A stretch of DNA of 64,000 bases from Bradyrhizobium sp. AZCC 1693 (GCF_036924745.1 NZ_JAZHSD010000001.1:1302001-1366000), one strand, 5' to 3'. Shown: positions 9,308-19,549, counted from the first letter of the stretch. A program made the numbers and translations. Notes: generated from the sequence alone by a model not told the origin.

Positions 9308-11209
9308 ATGCTTCGAGGAATTCGGAAAGCCTCATCAAACTGGCTCGGCAAGGCTGTGATGGCCGTTGTGATGGGCGTTTTGATTGTCAGTTTCGCAGTT
9401 TGGGGCATTGCCGACATCTTCAAGGGGTTCGGCCAGTCGTCGCTCGCCAAGATCGGCAAGACCGAGATTTCGACCGAGCAATTCCGCCAGATCTATACCG
9501 AAAAGCTGCAGCAGCTCGGCCGCAGTTTCGGCCGCCCGCTGACCTCTGAACAGGCCCGCGCCTTCGGGCTCGATCGGCAGGTGCTGCAACAGACCATCGC
9601 CGAAGCCGCGCTGGACGAGGAAGCCCGGCGCATGGGGCTCGCCCAGTCCCAGGAAGAAACCATGCGGCTGATCTACAGCGATCCCAATTTCAGGGGGTTG
9701 GGCGGCAAGTTCGACCCGCAGCGCTTCCAGGCCACGATCCGCCAGTTCGGCTACACCGAACAACGCTATCTCGCCGAACAGCGGCGCGTCGGGCTGCGGC
9801 GTCAGATCGCCGGCGCCGTCTCGGCCGGGATCGAGCCGCCGAAGGTCTTGATCGACGCCATGACCCGTTTCCAGAACGAGCAGCGCTCGATCGAGTACGT
9901 CAAACTCGACGCCGCGCAGGCCGGCACGATCGACCCGCCCTCGCCCGAGGCGCTGGCGGCCTATTTCGAGGACCGCAAGGCCCAGTTCCGCGCACCCGAA
10001 TATCGCAAATTGTCCTTTGTCGTGATCAGTCCCGAAGAGATCGGCAAATGGACCGAGGTCACCGACGAGGATGCGAAGAAGATCTTCGAGCAGCGTCGCG
10101 ACCAGATCGGCACGCCGGAAAAGCGCGAAGTGTCGCAGATGTTTTTTCCGAACGAAGGCGAAGCGCTGGCCGCGCGCGGCCGCATCACGTCGGGAACATC
10201 GTTCGACGACGTCGCCAAGGAGCGCAATCTCAACCTGGCCGACGTCGACCTCGGCATGATCGCAAAGAACGCAATCATCGATCCCGCGATTGCGGATGCA
10301 GCGTTCGCGCTGCCATCGGGCGAAATCAGCCAGCCCTTGCAGGGGCGCTTTGGCGTGGCGCTGGTCAAGATCGGCAAGATCGAGCCCGGCACGACGCCCA
10401 GTTTTGAAAGCGTCGCCGCCCAGGTGAAGAAGGAGATCGCGACCGAACGCGCGCGCGCCAAGGTCAGTGAAATCCAGAACAAGATGGAAGACGAGCGCTC
10501 TGGCGGCGCCAATGTGGTCGAGGCCTCGCAGAAGCTCGGCCTGACCGCGATCACGATCGACGCCGTCGATCGTTCCGGCCGCACGCCCGACGGCCAGCCG
10601 GTGGCCAACATTCCGCGCGGCCTCGATGTGGTCTCGCAGGCCTTCAACAGCGACGTCGGCGTCGACAACGAACCGATCCAGTTTGCCGGCGGCTATGTCT
10701 GGTACGACGTGCTCGGCGTCACGCCCTCGCGCGAGCGCCCGCTCGACGAGGTCCGCAGCCAGGTCGAGGCGAAATGGCGCGAAGACCAGATTTCCAGCAA
10801 GCTGCGCACGAAGGCAACCGAGATGGTGCAGAAGGTCGAGCAAGGCGGCACGCTCGCGGCCGAAGCGGCTGCGGTCGGCTCGAAGGTCGAGACCGCGACC
10901 GGCTTCCGCCGCGACGCCTCGCTCTCGGGCGTCCCTTCGGCCGCGATCACGGCCGCATTCCGGACCGCCAAGGACGGCGTCGGGCAGACGCCGGGCGCCG
11001 GCGGCAGCGAGTGGATCGTGTTCCGCGTCACCGACGTGACCGTGCCGCCGGTCGACGCCGCCTCCGATGAGCTGAAGAAACTGAAGGACGTGTTGCAGCG
11101 CGGCCTGACCGACGAACAGGTGGCGCAATACGTGACGAAGATCGAATCCGAGATCGGTACCTCCATCAACCAGGCCGCCTTCGCGCAGGTGACGGGCGCT
11201 AACAACTGA
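9308..11209 (+). CDS. ppiD: Periplasmic peptidyl-prolyl isomerase, PpiD/SurA type
   Basis: 633-residue envelope chaperone. One N-terminal membrane anchor (about residues 15-37, [17 protein letters not shown]) holds it to the inner membrane with the rest in the periplasm. SurA-like N domain residues follow, then a parvulin-like domain around 270-365 ([34 protein letters not shown]), and a long C-terminal helical region. It assists folding of outer-membrane proteins leaving the Sec channel. It heads a plus-strand run with trpD, trpC and moaC. The 258-base gap upstream, shared with tpiA, shows no gene. Confidence 0.9.
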   Translation: MLRGIRKASSNWLGKAVMAVVMGVLIVSFAVWGIADIFKGFGQSSLAKIGKTEISTEQFRQIYTEKLQQLGRSFGRPLTSEQARAFGLDRQVLQQTIAEAALDEEARRMGLAQSQEETMRLIYSDPNFRGLGGKFDPQRFQATIRQFGYTEQRYLAEQRRVGLRRQIAGAVSAGIEPPKVLIDAMTRFQNEQRSIEYVKLDAAQAGTIDPPSPEALAAYFEDRKAQFRAPEYRKLSFVVISPEEIGKWTEVTDEDAKKIFEQRRDQIGTPEKREVSQMFFPNEGEALAARGRITSGTSFDDVAKERNLNLADVDLGMIAKNAIIDPAIADAAFALPSGEISQPLQGRFGVALVKIGKIEPGTTPSFESVAAQVKKEIATERARAKVSEIQNKMEDERSGGANVVEASQKLGLTAITIDAVDRSGRTPDGQPVANIPRGLDVVSQAFNSDVGVDNEPIQFAGGYVWYDVLGVTPSRERPLDEVRSQVEAKWREDQISSKLRTKATEMVQKVEQGGTLAAEAAAVGSKVETATGFRRDASLSGVPSAAITAAFRTAKDGVGQTPGAGGSEWIVFRVTDVTVPPVDAASDELKKLKDVLQRGLTDEQVAQYVTKIESEIGTSINQAAFAQVTGANN

Positions 11210-11271
11210 GCATGATCGGCCGGGACTGCCGGCATGCTTCAAGAAGACACCCAATCCTGAAAGCCCAAGCG

Positions 11272-12285
11272 ATGGACGACCTCAAATCTATCATCGGAAA
11301 AGTCGCCACCGGCGCGACGCTGTCGCGTGAAGAGGCGTCCTCCGCCTTCGACAGCATGATGTCCGGCGAGGCCACGCCCTCGCAGATGGGCGGGCTGTTG
11401 ATGGCGCTGCGGGTGCGCGGCGAAACCGTCGACGAGATCACCGGCGCGGTGTCGGCAATGCGCGGCAAGATGCTGCGGGTCAACGCGCCCGCGGACGCCG
11501 TCGACGTGGTCGGCACCGGCGGCGACGGTTCCGGTTCGGTCAACGTCTCGACCTGCGCGGCCTTCATTGTTGCGGGCGCCGGCGTGCCCGTCGCCAAGCA
11601 TGGCAACCGCGCGCTGTCGTCGCGCTCGGGCGCGGCCGACGTGCTGGCTTCGCTCGGCGTCAAGATCGATCTGACACCCGATCAGGTCGGCCGCTGCGTG
11701 GCCGAGGCCGGCATCGGCTTCATGTTCGCGCCTGCGCATCATCCGGCCATGAAGAACGTCGGCCCGACCCGGGTCGAGCTCGCCACCCGCACGATCTTCA
11801 ATTTGCTCGGACCGCTCTCCAATCCGGCCGGCGTGAAGCGGCAGATGGTCGGTGTGTTCTCGCGGCACTGGGTGCAGCCCTTGGCGCAGGTGCTGAAAAA
11901 TCTCGGCTCCGAATCTGTGTGGGTCGTGCACGGCTCCGACGGGCTCGATGAAATCACCCTCACCGGGCCAAGTTTCGTCGCCAGCCTCGACAACGGCAAG
12001 ATCACCACTTTCGAGGTGACGCCGGAGGACGCGGGCCTTACCTGTTGCAGTGGCGACGCGCTCAAGGGTGGCGATGCCGATGCCAACGCGGTGGCGCTGC
12101 AAAACGTGCTCAACGGCAAGCCCAGCCCCTATCGCGACGTCGCGCTGTTGAACGGCGCGGCAGCGTTGATCGTGGCCGGCCGCGCCAAGGATCTGAAGGA
12201 AGGCGTCGCGATCGGCGCCAAATCGCTCGACAGCGGCGCGGCGGCGGCCCGGCTGAAACACCTGATCGCGGTCTCACGCGGCTGA
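11272..12285 (+). CDS. trpD: Anthranilate phosphoribosyltransferase
   Basis: Transfers phosphoribosyl from PRPP to anthranilate, the second step of tryptophan synthesis. 337 residues from the [10 protein letters not shown] start at 11272, which fits the family N-terminus better than an ATG 60 bases upstream. PRPP-binding motif [14 protein letters not shown], then [21 protein letters not shown] and NLLGPLSNP are all present. The 62-base gap after ppiD is short, and trpC follows after 18 bases. No trpE or trpG is in the window. Confidence 0.96.
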   Translation: MDDLKSIIGKVATGATLSREEASSAFDSMMSGEATPSQMGGLLMALRVRGETVDEITGAVSAMRGKMLRVNAPADAVDVVGTGGDGSGSVNVSTCAAFIVAGAGVPVAKHGNRALSSRSGAADVLASLGVKIDLTPDQVGRCVAEAGIGFMFAPAHHPAMKNVGPTRVELATRTIFNLLGPLSNPAGVKRQMVGVFSRHWVQPLAQVLKNLGSESVWVVHGSDGLDEITLTGPSFVASLDNGKITTFEVTPEDAGLTCCSGDALKGGDADANAVALQNVLNGKPSPYRDVALLNGAAALIVAGRAKDLKEGVAIGAKSLDSGAAAARLKHLIAVSRG

Positions 12286-12303
12286 TCCGAGGGGCGGTAA
12301 GAG

Positions 12304-13125
12304 ATGTCCGATATCCTGACCAAGATCGAGGCCTACAAGCGCGAGGAAATCGCCGCGGCCAAGCGGGCGCATCCGTTGTCCGAGGTCGAAACCCGCGCCA
12401 GGGCGGCATCGCCGCCGCGCGGTTTTCAGCGCGCGATCCGCGACAAGCTTTCGCGCGGCGACTATGCGCTGATCGCGGAAGTGAAGAAGGCATCGCCCTC
12501 GAAGGGACTGATCCGCGCCGATTTCGATCCTCCGGCGCTTGCCAAGGCCTATGAGGCCGGCGGCGCGGCCTGCCTGTCGATCCTGACCGACGCGCCCTCG
12601 TTCCAGGGCCACCTCGACTACATGGTCGCGGCGCGCGCGGCGACCAACTTGCCGGTGCTGCGCAAGGATTTCCTGTTCGACACCTATCAGGTGCTGGAAG
12701 CGCGTGCCCATAACGCGGACTGCATCCTGATCATCATGGCCGCGCTCGACGACGCCATCGCCAGGGATCTGGAGGACACGGCCATTGCGTTTGGCATGGA
12801 CGTGCTGATCGAGATCCACGACCGCGCCGAGCTCGATCGCGCGCTGAAACTTCGCTCGCCGATGATCGGCGTCAACAATCGCAACTTGCGGACCTTCGAG
12901 ACCACGCTGGCGACCAGCGAGGCGCTGGCGCCGCTGATTCCGAAAGACCGCCTGATGGTCGGCGAAAGCGGCATATTTGCGCCTGAGGACCTGGCGCGGC
13001 TCGAGCGCGTCGGCATGTCGACCTTCCTGGTCGGCGAAAGCCTGATGCGGCAGGCCGACGTGACGGCCGCGACCCGCGCGCTGCTGACGCGCGCCGATAG
13101 CCCGCGCGCGACCGGGACCGGCTGA
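12304..13125 (+). CDS. trpC: Indole-3-glycerol-phosphate synthase
   Basis: Closes the indole ring by decarboxylative cyclisation of CdRP. 273-residue TIM barrel with [12 protein letters not shown] (catalytic Lys), [12 protein letters not shown], and [11 protein letters not shown], plus the terminal phosphate site ([16 protein letters not shown]). GAGGGGCGGTAAGAG precedes the ATG. Lies between trpD and moaC with tiny gaps, so it is in the same transcript. Confidence 0.97.
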   Translation: MSDILTKIEAYKREEIAAAKRAHPLSEVETRARAASPPRGFQRAIRDKLSRGDYALIAEVKKASPSKGLIRADFDPPALAKAYEAGGAACLSILTDAPSFQGHLDYMVAARAATNLPVLRKDFLFDTYQVLEARAHNADCILIIMAALDDAIARDLEDTAIAFGMDVLIEIHDRAELDRALKLRSPMIGVNNRNLRTFETTLATSEALAPLIPKDRLMVGESGIFAPEDLARLERVGMSTFLVGESLMRQADVTAATRALLTRADSPRATGTG

Positions 13126-13128
13126 GAG

Positions 13129-13647
13129 ATGGCCGGCAAGGCATCCAAAGACAGGGCTTCCAAAGGCGGCTCCGCCCTCACCCATATCGATGCGTCGGGC
13201 GAAGCGCGGATGGTCGACGTCTCGGCCAAGGCGGCGACCGAGCGCACGGCCGTTGCCGAGGGGCGCGTGGTCATGGCCAAGGCGACGCTTGATTTGATTG
13301 TCTCCGGCAACGCCAAGAAGGGTGACGTGCTGGGCGCGGCCCGCATCGCCGGCATCATGGCGGCCAAGCGCACATCGGAACTGATCCCGTTGTGCCACCC
13401 GCTGGCGCTGTCGAAGGTCACCCTCGACATCACGCCCGACAAAAAACTGCCCGGCTGCATCGTCCGCGCCACCGTCAAGGTCACCGGCCCTACGGGGGTC
13501 GAGATGGAAGCGCTGACGGCGGTGTCGGTCGCCTGCCTCACGATCTACGACATGATCAAGGCGGTCGAGCGCGGCGTTCGTATCGAAGGCATCCATCTCA
13601 TCGAGAAGATCGGCGGCAAATCCGGCCATTATCGCGCTGAGCCTTGA
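13129..13647 (+). CDS. moaC: Cyclic pyranopterin monophosphate synthase
   Basis: Second step of molybdenum cofactor biosynthesis: converts the MoaA product to cPMP. 172 residues with [14 protein letters not shown], the pyrophosphate-binding region [11 protein letters not shown], and [21 protein letters not shown] (active-site Asp/Lys region). Begins 3 bases after the trpC stop. In related genomes moeA and lexA commonly follow directly (family knowledge); here moeA is 14.6 kb away. Confidence 0.96.
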   Translation: MAGKASKDRASKGGSALTHIDASGEARMVDVSAKAATERTAVAEGRVVMAKATLDLIVSGNAKKGDVLGAARIAGIMAAKRTSELIPLCHPLALSKVTLDITPDKKLPGCIVRATVKVTGPTGVEMEALTAVSVACLTIYDMIKAVERGVRIEGIHLIEKIGGKSGHYRAEP

Positions 13648-13755
13648 GTCCGGCGACCGCGTTGCCGTCGTCACGCTTGTGTGACCGGCGCGGCGAGGAA
13701 TGCGCTCCGAGCGCGCGGGGTTGTTTCCTTCAGGACCTTCACAAGGAGGAAACCG

Positions 13756-14025
13756 ATGTCGATCTACGGGCTTGTTGGCGCGGTGGTTGCGTTGGCCGTG
13801 ATCTCGGCGCCTGCCATGACTCCTGCAACGGCACAGCAGGTGATTTACGAGCCCGGCTATTGCGCATTCTTCTATCCGAACGCCAATTGCCAGAACATAG
13901 GTCCGGGCAATCCCTATACCGACCCGCGGCGGTTCAACCAGGGCTACGTGACGCCGGACGGCTCCCCAGCGGCGCGGATCATCGTGAAGAAGCACGCGCA
14001 TAGATCCCGGACGTCCATGCAGTGA
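13756..14025 (+). CDS. Small exported protein, 89 aa
   Basis: Start at 13756 is fixed by AAGGAGGAAACCG immediately upstream of the ATG. A signal peptide (about residues 1-26, LVGAVVALAVISAPAM, cleavage after TATAQ or nearby) precedes a short mature part with two cysteines (YCAFFYPNANCQN) and a basic tail. Likely periplasmic with one disulphide. No known family. A weak EcfG-like element (GGAAT-N17-GGTT) lies upstream but is two bases off consensus. Confidence 0.7.
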   Translation: MSIYGLVGAVVALAVISAPAMTPATAQQVIYEPGYCAFFYPNANCQNIGPGNPYTDPRRFNQGYVTPDGSPAARIIVKKHAHRSRTSMQ

Positions 14026-14315
14026 CGACAGCGCCGGTTTCGTAAAGCCTGCAGCTCTCGCAACCTCTGCAACCGATCGGCGGACCGTCAACATCCGTTC
14101 GCCCGATTTTTGCGGTCACGCCAAGCCGGTTCCATCGTCGAACGGCGCTCCCCTGTGATTGCCGGCGGAACCCTCTACCACCGGCTAACGCTAACGCTTC
14201 ATTAACCAGACTTGCTAACGTCACATCCATTTGGCTGCGGTATCGAAGTTATGAACCCGGGGGTTGTGAGAACTTCGCTTCCGGCAGTTCATTTCCCGGC
14301 AGCGATTGCGTTCAA

Positions 14316-17048
14316 ATGGCTTCAACCGGCACCACCTCATTCAGGATTGCATCCACCTTTCGCGGCGGCCCGATCCGCTGGTTGATCCTGGGCGGCACGC
14401 TCCTGATCGCCGCCATCGCCATCGGCGCGACCGTCATGGCCGGCAATTTCCGCGAGCGCGCGCTGCGCAACAGCGAACGCGAGCTTGAAAACACCGTGCT
14501 GCTGCTGGCCCGTCATTTCGACCAGCAGCTCGAAGACTTCCAGGTCGTCCAGAAGGACCTGATCGCGTTCATGCGTTCCAGCGGGATCGCAACCGTCGAG
14601 AACTACAAGCGCCGGATGTCCGGCCATGACATCCATCTGATGCTGAAATCCAAGATCGACGCGTTGTCCTATGTCGGCGGCATCAACATCTTCGACGCCG
14701 ACGGCAATTTGATCAACGCATCGGCCGTCTGGCCGGCGCCACCGGTCAACTCGGCAGACCGCGCCTTCTTCAGGACCTTCAAATCCGGCGCGCAATCGCC
14801 GGAGATGCTGGTCGAGCCGGTTTACAGCCGCATCACCGGCGCCTGGACCACGGTGATCGCGCGCAAGGTCACCGGGCCGAAGGGCGAATTCCTCGGCGTC
14901 ATCGGCCGCGGCATCGAACCCGTCAACTTCGAAAAATTCTTCGCGACGGTAGCGCTCGGACCCGGCGCCTCCATCGCCATGTTCCACAGCGACGGCACGC
15001 TGCTCGCCCGCTACCCGCACGTCGCCGATATGATCGGCAGGAACTTCAAGAACGGCCCGGCCGCCCAGCGGCAGGCGTTCGAGCTGGCCCACAGCACGTC
15101 GCGCCTCACCAGCCCGATCGATGGCGAGGACCGGCTGATCTCGTCACGCGCGCTGACGAATTTTCCGCTTCTAATCATCGCTTCGACGACGATATCGGTC
15201 GCACTGGCCGATTGGCGCGAGCAGATCGCAATCCTGATCACGGTCACCGGACTTTCGGTGCTCGCGATCGCCATCCTGTTGTTCGTGGTCGTCCGCAAGC
15301 TGTCGCATCAGCACCGCGCGTCCAAGCAGCGGCTGTCGCTGGAGAAGCAGCGCCTCGACACCGCCGTCAACAACATGACGCAGGGCCTCCTGCTGTTCGA
15401 CTCGAAGCAGCATCTCATCATCTGCAACCGGCGATATCTCGAAATGTACGGCCTCTCGGCCGAAATCGTGAAGCCGGGTTGCAGCTTCCGCGAGGTGATC
15501 GCCCACCGCAAGGAAACCGGCTCGTTCGTCGGCGACATCGATCAATACGTCGAGGTGGTGATGCGCGACATCGCCCATCGTAACGCCATGGTCATCTCGA
15601 CGCCCGACGGACGCTCGATTCAGATCGTCAACGAGCCGGTGCCGGACGGCGGATGGCTGGCAACGCATGAAGACATCACCGAGCGCCGCCGCGCTGAGGA
15701 ACGCATCACCCACCTCGCCCATTACGACGCGCTGACCGATCTGCCGAACCGCACCCTGTTCCACGAACGGCTCAAGCGCGAACTGTCCCACGCCGCGCCG
15801 GACCGGCAACTGGCGGTGCTCTATATCGACATCGACGAATTCAAGAGCGTCAACGATTCGCTCGGCCACATGATCGGCGACGAGCTTCTTAAATCGGTCG
15901 CGTCGAGCATCGCCGCCTGCGCGCGCAAGACCGACTTCGTGGCCCGGCTCGGCGGCGACGAGTTCGCCATCGTGCAGACCGGGATCGAGGATACCGACGA
16001 CGTGATGATGCTCGTCAGCCGCATCTTCCAGGCGATCCGCTCGCCCTATCAATGCCTCGGCCATCAGGTGACCACCGACGCCAGCATCGGCATCGCGCTG
16101 GCGCCGCGGGACGGTTCCGATATCGACCAGATTCTGAAGAACGCTGATCTGGCAATGTACGCGGCCAAGGCCGCCGGCCGCCGCACCTATCGTTTCTTCG
16201 AAACGGACATGGAGGCCGAGGTCCGCGCCCGCCGCAGCCTGGAAATGGATTTGCGCCAGGCGCTCGTCGACGGCGGCTTCGAGGTCTACTATCAGCCCTG
16301 CCTCGACCTGCAGACCAACGCGATCACCGGCTGCGAGGCGCTGGTGCGCTGGCGCCATCCGCAGCGCGGCATGATTTCGCCCGCCGAGTTCATCCCGCTT
16401 GCCGAGGATACCGGCCTGATCAACCAGCTCGGCGAGTGGGTGCTGACCACGGCCTGCAGAGAAGCGGCGAGTTGGCCCGGCAATATCCGGCTTGCGGTCA
16501 ACGTCTCGCCGGTCCAGTTCAGGAGCGGCATGCTGGCGCTGAAGGTGATGGCGGCGCTGGCCGCATCCGGCCTCGCCGCGAGCCGGCTGGAGCTCGAGAT
16601 CACCGAGGCCGTGCTCATCAGGGACGACGAGGCGGCGCTGGCCGTTCTGCACGACCTCCGCGCCATCGGGGTCCGCATTGCGCTCGACGATTTCGGCACC
16701 GGCTATTCCTCGCTGAGCTACCTGCAGCGCTTTCCGTTTGACAAGATCAAGATCGACCGCTGCTTCATTACCGGCATCGCCGAGCCGGAAGGATCGTCCA
16801 GCATCGTGCAGGCCGTGGTGACCATCGCCGCCGACCGCCACATGACGACGACGGCCGAAGGCGTCGAGACTGAGCAGCAACGCGAATTGCTGCGCGAGCT
16901 CGGCTGTTCGGAAATGCAGGGCTACCTGTTCAGCCCACCGAAACCGGCGGCCGAGATCAGGCCGCTGCTGTTTGCGGACCGGGAGAAACCCGACTTGGGA
17001 CAACCGAGCCGGGCGCGCAGACGCAAGCCGGTGGCGAGGACTGCGTAG
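14316..17048 (+). CDS. Membrane-bound GGDEF-EAL cyclic-di-GMP enzyme
   Basis: 910-residue sensor enzyme. Membrane helices at about 20-44 and 303-327 flank a periplasmic sensor of CACHE type. A PAS domain follows (about 345-460, NNMTQGLLLFDSKQHL), then GGDEF, then EAL. GGDEF is intact (ARLGGDEF, residues 546-550) with an inhibitory I-site RKTD at 537-540, exactly five residues before it. EAL is intact at 674-676 (CEALVRW), with DDFGTG at 791-796. Both cyclase and phosphodiesterase activities are therefore possible. Monocistronic, with a 290-base upstream gap that shows no gene. Confidence 0.93.
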   Translation: MASTGTTSFRIASTFRGGPIRWLILGGTLLIAAIAIGATVMAGNFRERALRNSERELENTVLLLARHFDQQLEDFQVVQKDLIAFMRSSGIATVENYKRRMSGHDIHLMLKSKIDALSYVGGINIFDADGNLINASAVWPAPPVNSADRAFFRTFKSGAQSPEMLVEPVYSRITGAWTTVIARKVTGPKGEFLGVIGRGIEPVNFEKFFATVALGPGASIAMFHSDGTLLARYPHVADMIGRNFKNGPAAQRQAFELAHSTSRLTSPIDGEDRLISSRALTNFPLLIIASTTISVALADWREQIAILITVTGLSVLAIAILLFVVVRKLSHQHRASKQRLSLEKQRLDTAVNNMTQGLLLFDSKQHLIICNRRYLEMYGLSAEIVKPGCSFREVIAHRKETGSFVGDIDQYVEVVMRDIAHRNAMVISTPDGRSIQIVNEPVPDGGWLATHEDITERRRAEERITHLAHYDALTDLPNRTLFHERLKRELSHAAPDRQLAVLYIDIDEFKSVNDSLGHMIGDELLKSVASSIAACARKTDFVARLGGDEFAIVQTGIEDTDDVMMLVSRIFQAIRSPYQCLGHQVTTDASIGIALAPRDGSDIDQILKNADLAMYAAKAAGRRTYRFFETDMEAEVRARRSLEMDLRQALVDGGFEVYYQPCLDLQTNAITGCEALVRWRHPQRGMISPAEFIPLAEDTGLINQLGEWVLTTACREAASWPGNIRLAVNVSPVQFRSGMLALKVMAALAASGLAASRLELEITEAVLIRDDEAALAVLHDLRAIGVRIALDDFGTGYSSLSYLQRFPFDKIKIDRCFITGIAEPEGSSSIVQAVVTIAADRHMTTTAEGVETEQQRELLRELGCSEMQGYLFSPPKPAAEIRPLLFADREKPDLGQPSRARRRKPVARTA

Positions 17049-17550
17049 GCGCTCGCTGCGTTTTTGCGTGACGCTTCCTGCAACTATCATTGCGAGAGAA
17101 GCCTCCTCCTCGTCGTCCCTGCCTGGTGCGCAATTGCGCACGTGTTGAATAAAATCGCGCAAACGCGCAGCGATTGGGGCTACAGAAGCGGGGCGGACGC
17201 GGCCCACACAGCCATCTAGCAGTCCGGACCAGAGCGCCGTCAACGAGCACAGTCATCGAAAGAGATAAGTGCACCGTAATACCAATCGCCAAATCCAGAC
17301 CTACCCGGCCACCCTCCGCCAAATGAATACCAATGGCGAACGGACGCCTGCCGAAGTGGTTCCATGACCAACTATGGCGATTATGTGAGTAGGCCGAAAT
17401 GCGCACCGGTGGATCAAAACAAGCGCACTCCGGATTCGGCGGTAGTGAAGCGGCAGAGGCGCAGAGGCCATTCCCCTCCGTCTTTCGCTGAGACAGCTTT
17501 TCCACTTGGGGTTCCATTTAGGTGCCTCTCCAGGTCGGCGAGCGCTTGCC
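17049..17550. other. Gene-free stretch with a perfect palindrome
   Basis: About 500 bases between the GGDEF-EAL gene and the next promoter. I see no convincing coding frame on either strand; open frames here have no ribosome site or family features. A perfect 16-base palindrome, GTGCGCAATTGCGCAC, lies at 17126-17141, about 80 bases after the stop. It could be a regulator site or a terminator stem without a T-tract. Confidence 0.45.
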
Positions 17551-17575
17551 GGAACGTCGTCTTGATTGAGGCGTT
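17551..17575 (+). promoter_or_regulatory. EcfG-type general stress promoter
   Basis: GGAAC at 17551-17555 and CGTT at 17572-17575 with a 16-base spacer exactly match the alphaproteobacterial EcfG consensus (GGAAC-N16/17-CGTT). It ends 31 bases before the ATG of the small exported protein at 17607, an ideal distance. This predicts induction by the PhyR/NepR/EcfG general stress response. Confidence 0.75.
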
Positions 17576-17606
17576 GCTTTAGGACCTCCACTCAGAGGAG
17601 AGGAAC

Positions 17607-17897
17607 ATGAGAAAGCTGACACTGACATTGCTCGCCGGCGCCGGTGCACTCATAGCCTCGAGTGCATATGCGGCCGATGAGATTCAAACTGGAGGCGGTT
17701 CCCCCCTCCTTCATCAGGCACGGGTAATCTGTGACGACGCCGGCCGATGCTGGAATACCCGGAGTCGCGCGATCGTCAGAGACGGTTACTATGCAGCTCC
17801 GCGATACTATGACGACTACGATCGCGGCTACTATCGCAGGCCGGGCGTAGGCGTTTATGGGCCGGGGTTCAGCTTCGGCATCGGCCGAGACTGGTAA
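17607..17897 (+). CDS. Small exported Tyr/Gly-rich protein, stress promoter
   Basis: 96 residues. Signal peptide at 1-22 (LLAGAGALIASSAYA, cleavage before ADE). The mature part has one cysteine pair (ICDDAGRCWN) and a C-terminal tract rich in Tyr, Arg, Asp and Gly (YYDDYDRGYYRRPG). GAGGAGAGG precedes the ATG. Likely periplasmic or surface-located. The EcfG promoter upstream suggests a stress-induced envelope protein. No family recognised. Confidence 0.75.
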   Translation: MRKLTLTLLAGAGALIASSAYAADEIQTGGGSPLLHQARVICDDAGRCWNTRSRAIVRDGYYAAPRYYDDYDRGYYRRPGVGVYGPGFSFGIGRDW

Positions 17898-17907
17898 AGC
17901 CATCAGC

Positions 17908-17940
17908 ATCCACCGAGCGATTCTATTTCGCTCGGTGGAT
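17908..17940 (+). terminator. Strong stem-loop after the stress-promoter gene
   Basis: Perfect 13-base inverted repeat (ATCCACCGAGCGA and its complement) with a 7-base loop, starting 11 bases after the stop of the exported protein gene. No T-tract follows, so termination efficiency is uncertain, but placement is right. Confidence 0.65.
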
Positions 17941-18086
17941 CGCTGCTCGTAACGAGGCACAGAGAGGGTCAGCGCGCGACCGTCCTGCAGCTACCGGCGA
18001 ACTCGCAGTTCGGCAAGGCGGATGAGGGTCACCACCATCACTTGACCGATGAAACCTCATCTCCAAAGATTGCTCATGCGACATAG
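17934..18086 (+). pseudogene. 3' remnant of a paralogue of the 138-aa protein at 30584
   Basis: In frame from 17934 the translation contains SLLVTRHREGQRATVLQLP and runs to a TAG at 18084-18086. The intact protein at 30584 has HVLVTQLCEGQRATVLQLP at the corresponding place. The shared EGQRATVLQLP block is exact. There is no start codon context and nothing upstream matches the rest of that protein, so only the 3' third survives. The last codons overlap a 12-base tandem repeat (18077-18100). Confidence 0.65.
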
Positions 18087-18142
18087 CGTGCGACATAGCG
18101 TGCGCGATATTGGCGTGGCTTGGCTAACAACCGTCGGGGTCA

Positions 18143-19075
18143 GTGGAGAATGTGAACGCGCGCAGCGAACCAGGTAAACTTGCCGTCGTGTTTGGCGGGA
18201 CAGGCTTTCTTGGCCGCCGAGCAGTCCGCCATCTACGCAGGCGCGAGTTTTCCGTTCGCGTTGCGTCGAGACATCCCGATCGAGGCCGGGAGCTGTTCGG
18301 TTCCGACGATTCCCGGATTGAATCGATCGAAGTGAACATACATAGCGAGCCATCAATCGCCAGAGCTGTTGCCGGCGCTTATGGCGTGGTGAATGCAGTT
18401 AGTCTTTATGTCGAGCGCGGACGGGAGACGTTTCATTCCGTACATGTCGAAGCTGCTCACCGCATAGCGGCGCAGGCGCAACAAGCTGGAATCGAGCGGC
18501 TCGTACACGTTTCCGGAATCGGCTCGGATGCGACCTCGTCATCGCTCTACATTCGCAAACGCGGCGAGGGCGAGCTGGCAGTCCGGGAAGCGTTTGCTGG
18601 CGCGATCGTTGTTCGTCCGGCGGTAATGTTCGGCCCTGATGACACATTTATTACCACTATAATCGCGCTCCTCCGGCGCTTCCCCATTTATCCAATATTC
18701 GGACAAGGACTGACGAGATTGCAGCCGGCCTACGTGGAAGACGTGGCAGAAGCGATTGCGCAGGTACTGCAAGGGTCTGAAACGGGTGCCACGCTCGAGT
18801 GCGGCGGCCCGCGCGTCTACTCTTATAAGGAACTCGTCCAAGCCCTCGCGCGCGAAGCCGGAGCTAAGCCTGTTCTTCTTCCCGTTCCCTTCGCCGCCTG
18901 GCATGCATTGTCGCGGATTTTAGCAATATTGCCGAACCCGCCAATTACTCGTCATCAGGTCGCGCTTATGCAAGTCGACAATACGCAATCGCCGGAAATG
19001 CCGGGGTTTGAACGGCTCGGAATTTCACCGCGTGCGGTCGAGGAAATAGTCAAGACCATGCTGAGAGGCCGCTAA
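18143..19075 (+). CDS. NAD(P)-binding epimerase, NDUFA9-like
   Basis: 310-residue atypical short-chain dehydrogenase. Rossmann motif VVFGGTGFLGRRAV near residue 15-28. NVNIH-type and VSLYVERGRETF strands follow, and the LVHVSGIGSD block stands where classical SDRs have the catalytic Ser/Tyr. This is the pattern of complex I NDUFA9-like and NmrA-related proteins. GTG start at 18143; no strong ribosome site. Its position among orphan nuoB, nuoD and sdhB genes fits a respiratory-chain link, but catalysis is unproven. The start region follows a 12-base tandem repeat. Confidence 0.85.
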   Translation: MENVNARSEPGKLAVVFGGTGFLGRRAVRHLRRREFSVRVASRHPDRGRELFGSDDSRIESIEVNIHSEPSIARAVAGAYGVVNAVSLYVERGRETFHSVHVEAAHRIAAQAQQAGIERLVHVSGIGSDATSSSLYIRKRGEGELAVREAFAGAIVVRPAVMFGPDDTFITTIIALLRRFPIYPIFGQGLTRLQPAYVEDVAEAIAQVLQGSETGATLECGGPRVYSYKELVQALAREAGAKPVLLPVPFAAWHALSRILAILPNPPITRHQVALMQVDNTQSPEMPGFERLGISPRAVEEIVKTMLRGR

Positions 19076-19115
19076 ACAGGGCGAACGCGCCCGACCCCAC
19101 ATTAAATCGCCCGGA

Positions 19116-19349
19116 CTAGATTCGATCGCGTAGACCTTTAACGCCTTCGCCTTGGGCGCAATGCTCGCAACAGTAAAATGTGCCGGCCTTCTCGAGACCA
19201 TGCCCGACGATTCGGATTCCGCAATGATCGCAGGTTGGTGCGAGCGCATGAATGGCGCATTCGAAGCTATCAAAGGTATGCGCCTTGCCGCTCATCGTGA
19301 CCTGAAACGCCTTGTCGTAGTCATTGCCGCAGGTTTCACATGTAGCCAT
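19116..19349 (-). CDS. Small zinc-ribbon protein, 77 aa
   Basis: 77 residues with paired cysteine motifs: CETCG at 4-8, SFECAIH, CDHCG, and CCEHC near the end, plus histidines that could complete two metal sites. Start set at the ATG at 19349 (MATCETCGNDYD); GAAGG lies 13 bases upstream. Probably cytosolic and zinc-binding. Similar small proteins are conserved in rhizobia without known function. It converges with the epimerase gene. Confidence 0.75.
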   Translation of the reverse strand: MATCETCGNDYDKAFQVTMSGKAHTFDSFECAIHALAPTCDHCGIRIVGHGLEKAGTFYCCEHCAQGEGVKGLRDRI

Positions 19350-19549
19350 GATGGGTCCACCTTCGCCGATATGTCGCAGATGTATATTGAAGTCTGCCAA
19401 TGGGCATCCGGTTCCGACCGCGGAGGCCGCCAAACTTCGGTCAGAGGAAGCGAGAGCAAAATACGATGCGCGCCTCAACTAATTCGAAGCAACGTCGGAT
19501 GGGAATACCAACCTATATTGGCCGCAGATCTTACGCTACGTCGGCTATT

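Noticed and set aside
9335-11254. 639-codon minus-strand frame opposite ppiD
   Set aside because: Shadow of ppiD; no membrane, signal or domain features of its own.
15171-17243. 690-codon minus-strand frame opposite the GGDEF-EAL gene
   Set aside because: Antisense shadow of a gene with intact catalytic motifs on the plus strand.
17301-17591. Minus-strand 96-codon frame in the gap before 17607
   Set aside because: No ribosome site or family feature, and it overlaps the EcfG promoter of the real gene.
18077-18100. 12-base tandem duplication TGCGACATAGCG
   Set aside because: Real but only two units and no clear function; possibly slippage in a remnant region.
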